Origin: Caulobacter sp. NIBR1757
GTDB taxonomy: Bacteria > Pseudomonadota > Alphaproteobacteria > Caulobacterales > Caulobacteraceae
NCBI RefSeq assembly: GCF_027912495.1
Contig: NZ_CP115463.1
Coordinates: 2,689,501 to 2,753,500, forward strand
Direction: 5' to 3'
Length of the DNA stretch: 64,000 nt
A program made the position numbers and the translations under genes. Shown in pieces: positions 51,775 through 59,564 of the stretch (positions within the stretch are counted from its first letter, which is position 1; each line of letters opens with the position of its first letter). The notes beneath the pieces are model-generated. The model was not told the DNA's origin. It saw only the letters and a list, made by a program, of their open reading frames with translations, and ran no database searches.

Positions 51775-52755
51775 ATGAGCGACGGGGCGGCCGAACGGCC
51801 TTTCTACGAGCGGGGCCGGGCGCGGTCGGCCGGGGCGCTGGCGGCGGGCGACAGCCGCCGGCTGTTCCTGGCCCTGAACGCCGCCGCCGCCCTGATCGCG
51901 GCCGTTGTCATCTACAGCGTCGGGTTTCTTGGCGGCGGCATCATCGGCGCCGACCTGGCCTCGAAGGTCGTCTACCTGATCGGCTACGCCAGCCTGCCGG
52001 TGGTCGGCGTCGCCCTGCTGCTCGCCGTCGTCGTCACCGTCGGCCTGGCCTTCACCCCGCGCCGCAAGGAGCGCCGGCGCGGCTGGTTCGACGATTTCGG
52101 CCCGCTGTTCCTCGCCGGCCTGCTCGGCGGCGGCCTGGCCCTGGCCGTCATCATCGGACCGTCGCTGCGCGAGGCGGAAATCCAGGTCGCCATCACCGCC
52201 GCCCTCGACGGCCACCACCGCCGGGTCAACGCCGACAACAAGGCCCTCGACAAGGAACTCCGCCTCAGCGTCAATCGCGAGGGCCTGCTGTTCTATCCGG
52301 GGCGCCTGGCCCGCGACACCGGCTATCGCCAGTCGATCCGCATCATCGCCGAGCACCGCGCCCTGTTCGCCCGCTACCGCGAGCGCTCCGACGCCCGCTT
52401 CGCCGAAAGCCGCCTGGCCCTGGCCGAACACGCCAGGGGCAAGTCCTGGCGCGACCGCGCGCTTTCCGAATGGGACCGCAGGATCGCCGAGGAACGCGGC
52501 GTGGCCGACATGTTCTATGACAGCGAGGACGCCCTGCTGGACTCCGCCGAGGGCCTGATCCGCCGCCTGAAGTCATCGCCGGGTGAGTGGCGCGGCGTCG
52601 CCTACTATTTCGACCGCCCGGCCGACCTCGCCGCCTTCGACGCCGACATCCGCCGTCATCGCGAGCGGGAGACCGAGGCCAGCCAGCAGGCCCGCGCCAT
52701 GGGCCTGACCAACTTCGAGGCTATCAACAACCCGATGGCGGCCGTCGAGCGCTGA
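51775..52755 (+). CDS. Membrane-anchored hypothetical protein, 326 residues
   Basis: The ATG at 51775 has a GGGGGACGAGG site. Three hydrophobic helices (about 31-50, 60-88 and 107-128) are followed by a soluble, charged, helical domain of about 190 residues with many Arg, Glu and Ala residues. No family is recognised. Its TGA ends on the base before the TAG of the convergent amidohydrolase gene, so the two abut without any intervening base. Confidence 0.75.
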   Translation: MSDGAAERPFYERGRARSAGALAAGDSRRLFLALNAAAALIAAVVIYSVGFLGGGIIGADLASKVVYLIGYASLPVVGVALLLAVVVTVGLAFTPRRKERRRGWFDDFGPLFLAGLLGGGLALAVIIGPSLREAEIQVAITAALDGHHRRVNADNKALDKELRLSVNREGLLFYPGRLARDTGYRQSIRIIAEHRALFARYRERSDARFAESRLALAEHARGKSWRDRALSEWDRRIAEERGVADMFYDSEDALLDSAEGLIRRLKSSPGEWRGVAYYFDRPADLAAFDADIRRHRERETEASQQARAMGLTNFEAINNPMAAVER

Positions 52756-54495
52756 CTACTCGGCCGCCATCCGCACTTCCAGGCCCTGGGGTCCCCGGAT
52801 CAGCTTGCCCGGCATCGCCCCGGTCGCCTCGCCCTCTTCATAGGTGACCACGCCGCTGACGATGGTGGCGACATAGCCTTCCGCCTTCTGGATCATCCGG
52901 CGACCGTCGGCCGGCAGGTCGAAGACCATCTCCGGGGCCTGGATGGCCAGGCGCTCGAAGTCGATGACGTTGACGTCGGCCTTCATGCCGACCGCCAGCA
53001 CGCCCCGGTCGTTGAGCCCGTACAGCCGCGCCGTGTCCCGCGTCTGCATGGAGACCACCTTCTCCAACGGCAGGGTCGGGCCCCGCTTCCGGTCCCGCAC
53101 CCAGTGGGTCAGCATGTAGGTCGGGAAGCTGGCGTCGCAGATCACCCCGCAGTGGGCTCCGCCGTCCGACAGGCTGAGCACGGTGTTGGGGTCGTGCATC
53201 ATCGCGTGGATATGATCGAAATCGAACTGGGCGTAGTTCAGAAGCGGCAGGTAGATGTAGCCCTTGCCGTCCATCTCCATCAGCATGTCGTAGACGATGG
53301 CGTCCGGCGCCTGGCCGGTCCGCCCGGCGATGGCGGCGATGCTGTCCTCGGCGCGCGGCTCGTAGTCGAGACTGCCGTCCGGCTGCACCAGCCGGAACAT
53401 GCGGTCGAAGCCCTGGGTCATGATGGCGCCCAGCGGCCCCATCTTCTTGCTGGGATCGGCCAGGATCCGGGCCCGCACGGCCGGGTCCTTCAGCTTCTCC
53501 AGCCGCTCTTCGAACGGCAGGGCGGCGATGTCGCGATAGGTCTGGCGACCCACGAAGGGATGGATGGTGCTGCGCCAGCCCAGCACCAGGCCGGTCGGGC
53601 GGCAGGCGATCTGGGCGGTGATCGCCGCGCCCTGGGCCCGCGCCTTGGCGGTCCGGTCCAGCAGGTCGACCCAGTTGTCGGGCCGCATCGGCGACTGCAG
53701 CAGGCTGTAGGTCACGGTCACACCGGTCTCGGTGGCCATGGCCTTCATCCACTCGAACTCATGCTCGGCCGGGGCCATGTCCGAGCTCATCTCGAAGACG
53801 CCCGGCCCCACCGCCGCCATGGCCTTGCCGATGGCCAGCAGCTCGTCGTCGCCGGCATAGGTGCCCGGCATGACCTCGCCGTTCTTGGCGGTGTGGACGA
53901 TGGTCCGCGAGGTCGAAAAGCCCAGGGCCCCGGCCCGCACGCCCTCGGCGACGATCTCGGCCATCGCCGCGATATCCTCCGGCGTCGCCGGCTCGTTATG
54001 CGCCCCGCGCTCGCCCATGACATAGGCCCGCACGGCGCTGTGCGGCACATGGGTGGCGATATCCAGCACCCGGTCCTGGGCGTCCAGGCTGTCCATGTAC
54101 TGGGGGAAGGTCTCCCAGGTCCACTTGATGCCCTCGGCCAGGGCGGCGCCGGGAATGTCCTCGACGCCCTCCATCAGCTCGATCAGCCAGTCGTGCTGGT
54201 CGGGTTTCACCGGCGCGAAGCCGACCCCGCAGTTGCCCATGACCACCGTGGTCACGCCATGCCAGCTGGACGGCGACATATAGGGGTCCCAGGTCGCCTG
54301 GCCGTCGTAATGGGTGTGGATGTCGACCCAGCCCGGGGTAACGATCTTGCCGACCGCGTCGATCTCGCGCTTGCCGGCCCCGCTGACCTTGCCGACCGCG
54401 ACGATGACGCCGTCCTGAATGGCGATATCGCCCTCGAACGCCGCAGCGCCCGTGCCATCAACCACCCGCCCGTTCCGGATCACCAGATCGTACAT
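52756..54495 (-). CDS. N-acyl-D-amino-acid deacylase-type amidohydrolase
   Basis: A 579-residue metal-dependent amidohydrolase of the COG3653 type. The metal ligand motif 'VTPGWVDIHTHYDGQATWDP' is near 53-72, then 'VTTVVMGNCGVGFAP', 'GALGFSTSRTIVHT', 'LSLSDGGAHCGVICDASFPTYMLTHWV' and the C-terminal 'LNDRGVLAVGMKADVNVIDFERL' closing strands. Family members cleave N-acyl-D-amino acids or act on hydantoin-like and dihydropyrimidine-like rings; the exact substrate is open. No signal peptide. Stand-alone gene. Confidence 0.88.
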   Translation of the reverse strand: MYDLVIRNGRVVDGTGAAAFEGDIAIQDGVIVAVGKVSGAGKREIDAVGKIVTPGWVDIHTHYDGQATWDPYMSPSSWHGVTTVVMGNCGVGFAPVKPDQHDWLIELMEGVEDIPGAALAEGIKWTWETFPQYMDSLDAQDRVLDIATHVPHSAVRAYVMGERGAHNEPATPEDIAAMAEIVAEGVRAGALGFSTSRTIVHTAKNGEVMPGTYAGDDELLAIGKAMAAVGPGVFEMSSDMAPAEHEFEWMKAMATETGVTVTYSLLQSPMRPDNWVDLLDRTAKARAQGAAITAQIACRPTGLVLGWRSTIHPFVGRQTYRDIAALPFEERLEKLKDPAVRARILADPSKKMGPLGAIMTQGFDRMFRLVQPDGSLDYEPRAEDSIAAIAGRTGQAPDAIVYDMLMEMDGKGYIYLPLLNYAQFDFDHIHAMMHDPNTVLSLSDGGAHCGVICDASFPTYMLTHWVRDRKRGPTLPLEKVVSMQTRDTARLYGLNDRGVLAVGMKADVNVIDFERLAIQAPEMVFDLPADGRRMIQKAEGYVATIVSGVVTYEEGEATGAMPGKLIRGPQGLEVRMAAE

Positions 54496-54564
54496 CGCCG
54501 TCTCTCCCCATGTTTTGGGGCGATCATGCGCGCAGGTGACGCGCGCGGAAAGTATGACGTGGCG

Positions 54565-54945
54565 TCAGGCGGCAGTGATGTCGGTCAGGGCAAAGTCGTT
54601 GCCGACGTAAAGCAGAGCGCACTCGTGCTCCCGCGCGATCGCGTAGGCGAAGCAATCTCCCAGGTTCAGTCCGGCCGGATGCACGCCTTTTCCCCAGCTG
54701 TCGTAGGCGGCCGCTGCCCGCCGGGCAGTCTCGCCGGTGACTGGCAACACCTCCAGAGGCAATCCATTCAGCAGGACGTCCATGTCAGACGAGGCGCCGC
54801 GGCGCGCAGCCACAATGAGAACCTCGGTCAGCGTCCCGGCCGACATGAGCAGCCGACCACCAGTCGACAGAGCCGCCTGGCATCGATCCGCTTCCGGTTC
54901 GTCCATGACGATTGCGACCAACGCGGACGTATCGACCGCGATCAT
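54565..54945 (-). CDS. vapC: VapC-type PIN ribonuclease toxin
   Basis: A 126-residue PIN protein. The acidic residues expected of a PIN nuclease are in place: D5 in MIAVDTSALVAIV, E42-type 'LTEVLIVAARRG', and D96-type 'LNLGDCFAYAIA' with 'LYVGNDFALTDI' near the end. Such toxins cleave tRNA or rRNA and are held inactive by their antitoxin. The start overlaps the antitoxin stop by 4 bases, so the two are co-translated. Confidence 0.92.
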   Translation of the reverse strand: MIAVDTSALVAIVMDEPEADRCQAALSTGGRLLMSAGTLTEVLIVAARRGASSDMDVLLNGLPLEVLPVTGETARRAAAAYDSWGKGVHPAGLNLGDCFAYAIAREHECALLYVGNDFALTDITAA

Positions 54946-55199
54946 CCCGGCAACCCGTCTTCATCGTACAGAAAGTCTTGGCTGCGCGCGGCGCTCGGCC
55001 CACCTGTGGCCCGTTTCGCGGCGGATGCCCGTACGGCCTTGATCACCGCAACTCGTTCCGCAGGGCTGACATGCCGCCGCCTTGCGACGATCTCAGCCAC
55101 CTCCATGCCATGCCGGGTAAGCACAACCTCTTCGCCGGCCTCAGCCCGCTTCACGATCTCGGTCAGTTGCGCCTTGGCATCGGAAACAGAAACCCGCAC
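54942..55199 (-). CDS. Phd/YefM-type antitoxin of the VapC pair
   Basis: An 85-residue protein with a GTG start. The N-terminal domain 'VSVSDAKAQLTEIVKRAEAGEEVVLTRHGMEVAEIV' is the Phd/YefM DNA-binding fold (prevent-host-death), and the C-terminal 'ARSQDFLYDEDGLPG' tail would wrap the toxin. A Phd-type antitoxin next to a PIN toxin is a common mix-and-match combination. The protein likely represses its own promoter in the 50 bases upstream. Confidence 0.92.
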   Translation of the reverse strand: MRVSVSDAKAQLTEIVKRAEAGEEVVLTRHGMEVAEIVARRRHVSPAERVAVIKAVRASAAKRATGGPSAARSQDFLYDEDGLPG

Positions 55200-55251
55200 G
55201 AGCCACCTCCATAGGAGCTCACATATTAGTCCAATCGATGGTCCAAATCAA

Positions 55252-55866
55252 TCAGGCGGCTGCCTCCGCCTCCTCCCGCGTCGAGTAGACATGGTCCACC
55301 AGTCCCCAGGCCTTCGCCTCCTGGGCATCGAGGAAGTTGTCGCGGTCGAGGGCCATGGCCACCTCCTCCATCGTCCGCCCGCAATGCTCTGCGTAGAGCT
55401 CATAGATCCGCTGGCGCATCTTGATGATGTCCTCCGCGTGCCGGGCGACATCCGACGCCTGGCCGGAGAACCCGCCCGACGGCTGGTGCAGGACGATGCG
55501 GGCGTTCGGCATGCAGACCCGCTGGCCCGGCTCGCCGGCCATCAGCAGCAGCGAGCCCATCGAGGCGGCGAAGCCCATGCACAGGGTCGAGACCGGGCTC
55601 TTGATGTACTGCATGGTGTCGTAGATCGCGAGGCCGGCGGTCACCACCCCGCCCGGCGAGTTGATGTAGAGGCCGATCTCCTTCTTCGGGTTCTCGGCCT
55701 CGAGGAACAGCAGCTGGGCGCAGATCAGGCTGGCCATGCCATCCTCGACCGGCCCGTTGACGAAGATGATCCGCTCACGGAGCAGCCGCGAAAAGATGTC
55801 GAAGGATCGCTCGCCGCGGCTGGTCGATTCAACGACCATCGGCACGAGGTTCATCAAGCCGCCCAT
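55252..55866 (-). CDS. clpP: ATP-dependent Clp protease proteolytic subunit, ClpP-like
   Basis: A 204-residue ClpP family serine protease. The catalytic triad is S102 ([10 protein letters not shown]), H127 ([10 protein letters not shown]) and D176 (ALDRDNFLD). '[43 protein letters not shown]' is near-canonical. No clpX, tig or lon lies nearby, as would be normal for the housekeeping gene, so it is probably a paralogue. The ATG at 55866 has a GGAGG site six bases upstream and lies inside the SRPBCC gene; the next ATG at 55854 overlaps that gene's stop. Confidence 0.9.
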   Translation of the reverse strand: MGGLMNLVPMVVESTSRGERSFDIFSRLLRERIIFVNGPVEDGMASLICAQLLFLEAENPKKEIGLYINSPGGVVTAGLAIYDTMQYIKSPVSTLCMGFAASMGSLLLMAGEPGQRVCMPNARIVLHQPSGGFSGQASDVARHAEDIIKMRQRIYELYAEHCGRTMEEVAMALDRDNFLDAQEAKAWGLVDHVYSTREEAEAAA

Positions 55867-56252
55867 TGCATCCTCCAGCCGCCGGTCCTGACAGGATCCA
55901 TGACCAGCGGCGCCGGCAGGCCGCCGTGGGCGACAAAACCATCGTGGGTCAGCCGCAGCCGCACCCCGCCGCATATCCCCGGCTCCAAGGCAAAGGTGAC
56001 GACGCTGTCGACGTCCCCTTCCCGCCAGCTCAGCCGCAGCAACCGTCCCTCCTCGATGGCCAGCACCTCGCAGTCGGCCGTGGCATTGTCGTTGACCGCG
56101 CCCGGCGCTCCGCCGACGGAGAATTTCGCGCCCAGCTCGGCGCGGAAATCGTTCGGTCCCAGCCAACGCGCCAGCAGCGCCGGGGTGGTCAGCGCCCGCC
56201 AGACCTTGTCGGCGCTCTCCTCCAGATCAAAGACGAGATCGATGTCCCTCAT
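55854..56252 (-). CDS. SRPBCC (AHSA1-type) domain protein
   Basis: A 132-residue START/Bet v1-like protein of the AHSA1 type. '[35 protein letters not shown]' at the start and '[12 protein letters not shown]' and 'GGWRMQWA' at the end follow the family pattern, with a ligand-binding cavity and long C-terminal helix. In ArsR-SRPBCC pairs of this kind the pair is common and the ligand is unknown. It overlaps both the arsR stop (4 bases) and the clpP start (13 bases). Confidence 0.88.
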   Translation of the reverse strand: MRDIDLVFDLEESADKVWRALTTPALLARWLGPNDFRAELGAKFSVGGAPGAVNDNATADCEVLAIEEGRLLRLSWREGDVDSVVTFALEPGICGGVRLRLTHDGFVAHGGLPAPLVMDPVRTGGWRMQWAA

Positions 56253-56563
56253 TCGCCCATCCCCTTCAGCACGTCCTTCAAGGCATCGACCCGCTCGGGC
56301 CAGAAGGTGCGGTAGCGCGCCACCCAGGCCTCGAGATTCTCCAGCGCCCCGGGCGCGGCCCGGTACCAGGCCTGCCGCCCTTCCCGCCGCTCAGCCACCA
56401 TGCCGGCGCCCTTGAGCACTGACAGATGCTGCGAGATGGCCGGCTGTGAGACCGCGAAGCCCCGCGTCAGGTCGGACACGGTCATCTCCGCCGCGCTCAA
56501 GCGCTCGAACACCGCCCGGCGGGTCGGGTCGGCCAGGGCGCGAAAAATGTCGGGTTCAGGCAT
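56249..56563 (-). CDS. ArsR family transcriptional regulator
   Basis: A 104-residue winged-helix repressor from the ATG at 56563. The fold is the short ArsR type: 'MPEPDIFRALADPTRRAVFERLSAAEMTVSDLTRGFAVSQPAISQHLSVLKGAGMVAERREGRQAWY' with no metal-binding CxC pair in the recognition helix, so it is not a classic arsenic sensor. Usual partner of SRPBCC proteins. A palindromic operator lies seven bases upstream of the start. Confidence 0.92.
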   Translation of the reverse strand: MPEPDIFRALADPTRRAVFERLSAAEMTVSDLTRGFAVSQPAISQHLSVLKGAGMVAERREGRQAWYRAAPGALENLEAWVARYRTFWPERVDALKDVLKGMGE

Positions 56564-56569
56564 AGCGAT

Positions 56570-56589
56570 ACATAAGTACACACTTATGT
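56570..56589 (-). promoter_or_regulatory. ArsR operator
   Basis: A perfect inverted repeat ACATAAGT-ACAC-ACTTATGT, with 8-base arms and a 4-base spacer, lies 7-26 bases upstream of the arsR start codon. It is an A/T-rich island in very GC-rich DNA, which is the usual form of an ArsR-type operator; it most likely silences the arsR-SRPBCC-clpP operon. Confidence 0.8.
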
Positions 56590-56633
56590 GATTCGTCAAG
56601 GCTCCGAGGGCGGCCGCGGGCGAGGGTCAGTTT

Positions 56634-56792
56634 TCAGTCTTGCGTTGGCTCGGGCGTTGCGTCCGCGGCCTCTGCTTCGGCTTCATACTCCTCGGCCAGG
56701 GCGACCAGTCGTTCGACCACGTCGCGAGCCGTGACGTCCTTGGCCAGACGCCGACACTGCTGGGCTTTTTCGCGATAGTGAACCGAATCCAT
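56634..56792 (-). CDS. Small conserved alphaproteobacterial protein
   Basis: A 52-residue protein from the ATG at 56792: 'MDSVHYREKAQQCRRLAKD', then 'VVERLVALAEEYEAEAEAADA'. The YREKAxxCRRLAxD...L..LAxxYEAEA pattern is a recurrent small protein in alphaproteobacteria, all-helical and acidic at the C-terminus; its role is not known to me. A longer frame to 56843 exists but its first residues look non-coding. It lies about 60 bases beyond the arsR start. Confidence 0.72.
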   Translation of the reverse strand: MDSVHYREKAQQCRRLAKDVTARDVVERLVALAEEYEAEAEAADATPEPTQD

Positions 56793-56901
56793 GATGCTGC
56801 CTTGCCGTCCCGGGCGGACTGCCCGGTTCGGTCGAGGTGGCAACGCGTCGCCAGAGGCCTTCGTTCAACCCCTTGTCGATATTCGACAATTGCGGACAGC
56901 G

Positions 56902-58041
56902 TCAGCCCGCCATCGCGCCCCAGGCCGTCATCGCCAGGCTGAAGCCGCGCACGTCTCCCGTCGTGGTGCCGGCCATCTTGTTCATGGCGTAGGCGACGGT
57001 CGTGCCCTTATCGAGGTCGTTGATCACCATGCTGCCGCCATAGCCGCCCCAGAACAGGCAGTTGGGACCCGGCAAGGGCACGATGCCGCCGCTCAGCCCG
57101 AAGCCAAGCCCGAACCGGGCCTGGGTCCCGAAGATCAGGTCGATGCCGTCGATCTGCGGCTCCAGCGCCTTGCGGCAGCCGGCCTCGGACATGATCTGCT
57201 TGCCGCCGGCCGCGCCGCCGTTCGACAGGATGGACTGACAGAGCGCCACCGAGCGGGCGTTGCCCGTGCCGCCGGCGGCCGGGATCTCTGCCCCGCGCCA
57301 GGCCCGGGTCCTGGTCTCGGAGACGTCGATTCCCGGATTGGTCGCCATGTTCTTGAGCAACTCGCCGCCGTCGCCCTCGCCGATCGCCTGGCCCGGCGGC
57401 GGCGGGACCAGTTCGGCGACCCGGTCGTCCTCGCTGGCCGGCAGGCCGATGTGGAAGTCGGCCCCGATCGGCCCGGCGATCTCCTCACGGAACACCGTGC
57501 CCACCGTCTTGCCGGTGATGCGGCGGATCACCTCGCCGACCAGATAGCCCTGCGTCAGCGCATGATAGCCGCTGGCCGTACCCGGCTCCCAGAACGGCGC
57601 TTGGGCGGCCAGCAGGCTGGTGACCTTTTCCCAGTCGTAGATGTCGTCCTTGGCCAGCGGCTCCTTCCAGCCCGACAGGCCGGCCGAATGGCTCATCAGG
57701 TGGCTGACCTTGACGTCGGCCTTGCCGTTGGCCGCGAACTCCGGCCAGTACTTGGCCACCGGCGCGTCGAAATCGAGCTCGCCGCAGTCGGCGATCAACA
57801 GCGCGGTCAGGGCCGTCATCGTCTTGGTCGTCGAATAGACGTTGACGAGTGTGTCTTTTGTCCAGGCCCGGGTCTTCTCCGGGTCGGCCCAGCCGCCCCA
57901 AAGGTCAACCAGCACCTCGCCATTGGCCATGGCGCAGAAACTGGCCCCCAGGTCCTGACCGCTGGTCAGGTTGCTCTCGAACACGCCGCGCACGCTTTCG
58001 AACCTGTCGTGCGCCATACCCTGAACCGACCCATCCGCCAC
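56902..58041 (-). CDS. Beta-lactamase-fold esterase/serine hydrolase
   Basis: A 379-residue cytosolic hydrolase of the EstB-like group. The catalytic SxxK is in 'VYSTTKTMTALTALL' (S-T-T-K) near 77, the second motif is in 'PGTASGYHALTQGYLVGEVIRRITG', and the late Gly-rich segment is 'NCLFWGGYGGSMVI'. The GTG at 58041 has a GGGGAG site upstream and is preferred to an in-frame start at 58080. The family usually cleaves small esters. It lies 39 bases downstream of the SDR gene on the same strand and is probably in its operon. Confidence 0.88.
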   Translation of the reverse strand: MADGSVQGMAHDRFESVRGVFESNLTSGQDLGASFCAMANGEVLVDLWGGWADPEKTRAWTKDTLVNVYSTTKTMTALTALLIADCGELDFDAPVAKYWPEFAANGKADVKVSHLMSHSAGLSGWKEPLAKDDIYDWEKVTSLLAAQAPFWEPGTASGYHALTQGYLVGEVIRRITGKTVGTVFREEIAGPIGADFHIGLPASEDDRVAELVPPPPGQAIGEGDGGELLKNMATNPGIDVSETRTRAWRGAEIPAAGGTGNARSVALCQSILSNGGAAGGKQIMSEAGCRKALEPQIDGIDLIFGTQARFGLGFGLSGGIVPLPGPNCLFWGGYGGSMVINDLDKGTTVAYAMNKMAGTTTGDVRGFSLAMTAWGAMAG

Positions 58042-58080
58042 GTCTGTCTCCCCTTTGTTGGCCGGGAGACTAAACAGCAT

Positions 58081-58854
58081 TCAGTTGGCGGTGAAGCCGC
58101 CATCGACGACGACCTCAGAGCCGGTCATGAAGGCCGCCCGGTCAGAGGCCAGGAAGACCACCGCGTCGGCGACATTGCGCGGCTGGCCCATGTGGCCCAG
58201 CGGATGGCGCGCCGCCAGTTGGGTGCGCGCCTCGTTGTCGCCCAGGCCGCTGGCGCCGGAGAAGGCGGCCACCACCTCATCGCCCATGGCCGTCTCGATG
58301 ACGCCCGGATGCACCGAGTTGACCCGCACGCCGGCCGCCGCAAGCTCCATGGCCAGACCCTTGGTCAGCAGCCGCACCGCCCCCTTGGAGGCGTTGTAAC
58401 AGACCGCCCCGGCCGACCCGACCAGGCCGGCCATAGACGACAGGTTGACGATCGCCGTGCCGCCGCCCCACTTCCCGGCCCTCTCGGCCAACAGCGGGAT
58501 CGCCGCCCGGCAGCCGAGGAACACCCCCTCGACGTTGACCGCATGGATGCGCCGCCAGTCCTCCAGCGTCGTCTCGGTCAGCGGCTTCATCAGGAACAGG
58601 CCGGCGTTGTTGACCAGGATGTCGAGCCCGCCCGCCTCAAGCCGGGCAAAGGCCATGGCCTTGTCCCAATCGCCCTCGGAGGTGACGTCCTGCGCGAGGG
58701 CAAGCCCGTCCAGCTCGGCGGCCAGATCGTCCGGCGCGGTCAAGTCCGAGCAGATCACCTTCGCCCCCGCCGCCGCCAAGGCCCGCGCGCATGCCGCGCC
58801 AATGCCTCGCCCGGCCCCGGTCACCAACGCTACGCGCCCGCTCAGATCGCCCAT
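58081..58854 (-). CDS. Short-chain dehydrogenase/reductase
   Basis: A 257-residue classical SDR. The cofactor motif 'ALVTGAGRGIGAACARAL' is at about 9-26, 'DILVNNAG' near 78, and the catalytic tetrad N-S-Y-K is in 'LSSMAGLVGSAGAVCYNASKGA' (S, Y and K in place). The C-terminal 'VFLASDRAAFMTGSEVVVDGGF' is the usual end. Probably NAD-dependent judging by the acidic residue after the first strand (SDLTAPDD). Substrate unknown. It is between the TetR gene (33 bases upstream) and the esterase gene. Confidence 0.92.
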   Translation of the reverse strand: MGDLSGRVALVTGAGRGIGAACARALAAAGAKVICSDLTAPDDLAAELDGLALAQDVTSEGDWDKAMAFARLEAGGLDILVNNAGLFLMKPLTETTLEDWRRIHAVNVEGVFLGCRAAIPLLAERAGKWGGGTAIVNLSSMAGLVGSAGAVCYNASKGAVRLLTKGLAMELAAAGVRVNSVHPGVIETAMGDEVVAAFSGASGLGDNEARTQLAARHPLGHMGQPRNVADAVVFLASDRAAFMTGSEVVVDGGFTAN

Positions 58855-58887
58855 GTCTCATCCCCTGATTTGCTTTGCCCTGTTGTC

Positions 58888-59490
58888 TCAGACCCGGGCC
58901 CCGCCCGCCAGCGCTTCGAATGCGGCGTGGAACACCTCGTCCGGCATCAGCTCCGGGGTGAGGAAGCGCTGGAACAGCAGCCCCTCGATCAGGGCGTTGA
59001 TCACCCGCACCAGAACATCGGCCGGCATCGGCAGCTCGTCCTCGGCGCAGACCGCCTCGAACCAGTCGGCGCCAGCGATGAAACCCCGCTCCATGCTGTC
59101 GGTCACCTGCCGGCGCACATCCTCGTGCGTCAGGGCATAGGCCCGGAAGGTCAGGGCCCCGACCGCCGCGTCCCGCCGTTCGGGAACCGAGGCCAGCACC
59201 GCCTCCGACACCGCCCGCATCTTCTGGGCGAAGGTCGAGCCCGGCGCGAACACAGGCCGCACCGGCGCCCACTGCCGCTCGGCCAGGGCCATGAACAGCG
59301 CCTCGCGGTTCCTGAAGTTGCCGTAGATGGCCCCGGTGGTCATGCCGGCGCGCTCGGCGACATCGGCCAGGGTGGTGCGGTCGAAGCCCTTCTCCCGCGT
59401 CAGCGACAGGGCCGCGTCCAGCAGCCGCGCCCGCGTCCGCTCCCGCTTGTCGCCCTTGGGCCGGCGGCGGTTCGAGGCCTCGTCACTCAT
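58888..59490 (-). CDS. TetR family transcriptional regulator
   Basis: A 200-residue repressor. The HTH region is 'TRARLLDAALSLTREKGFDRTTLADVAERAGMTTGAIYGNFRNREALFMALAER' near the N-terminus. The C-terminal half has no recognised ligand pattern. It is divergent from a beta-lactamase-fold hydrolase gene (59565) and heads the SDR-esterase set on its own strand, so it can control both sides through the shared 74-base region. Confidence 0.92.
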   Translation of the reverse strand: MSDEASNRRRPKGDKRERTRARLLDAALSLTREKGFDRTTLADVAERAGMTTGAIYGNFRNREALFMALAERQWAPVRPVFAPGSTFAQKMRAVSEAVLASVPERRDAAVGALTFRAYALTHEDVRRQVTDSMERGFIAGADWFEAVCAEDELPMPADVLVRVINALIEGLLFQRFLTPELMPDEVFHAAFEALAGGARV

Positions 59491-59507
59491 CGCGGGCAGG
59501 CTACCAT

Positions 59508-59542
59508 CTTGCTATTTTATAATTTGCCTATTTTATAGCAAG
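59508..59542. promoter_or_regulatory. Candidate TetR operator between divergent genes
   Basis: Arms CTTGCTA (59508-59514) and TAGCAAG (59536-59542) form a perfect 7-base inverted repeat with an A/T-rich 21-base centre that also holds the direct repeat CTATTTTATA twice. It is the only A/T-rich tract in the region and lies between the starts of tetR (59490) and the hydrolase gene (59565), the natural place for a shared operator and two promoters. Confidence 0.7.
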
Positions 59543-59564
59543 TCCACTTTTCGAGGCGTCTCCC

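Noticed and set aside
53104..56415. A 1103-codon plus-strand open frame opposite the amidohydrolase, VapC/Phd and ClpP genes
   Set aside because: It runs across five well-supported genes and is Arg/His/Gly-biased in a way typical of antisense frames.
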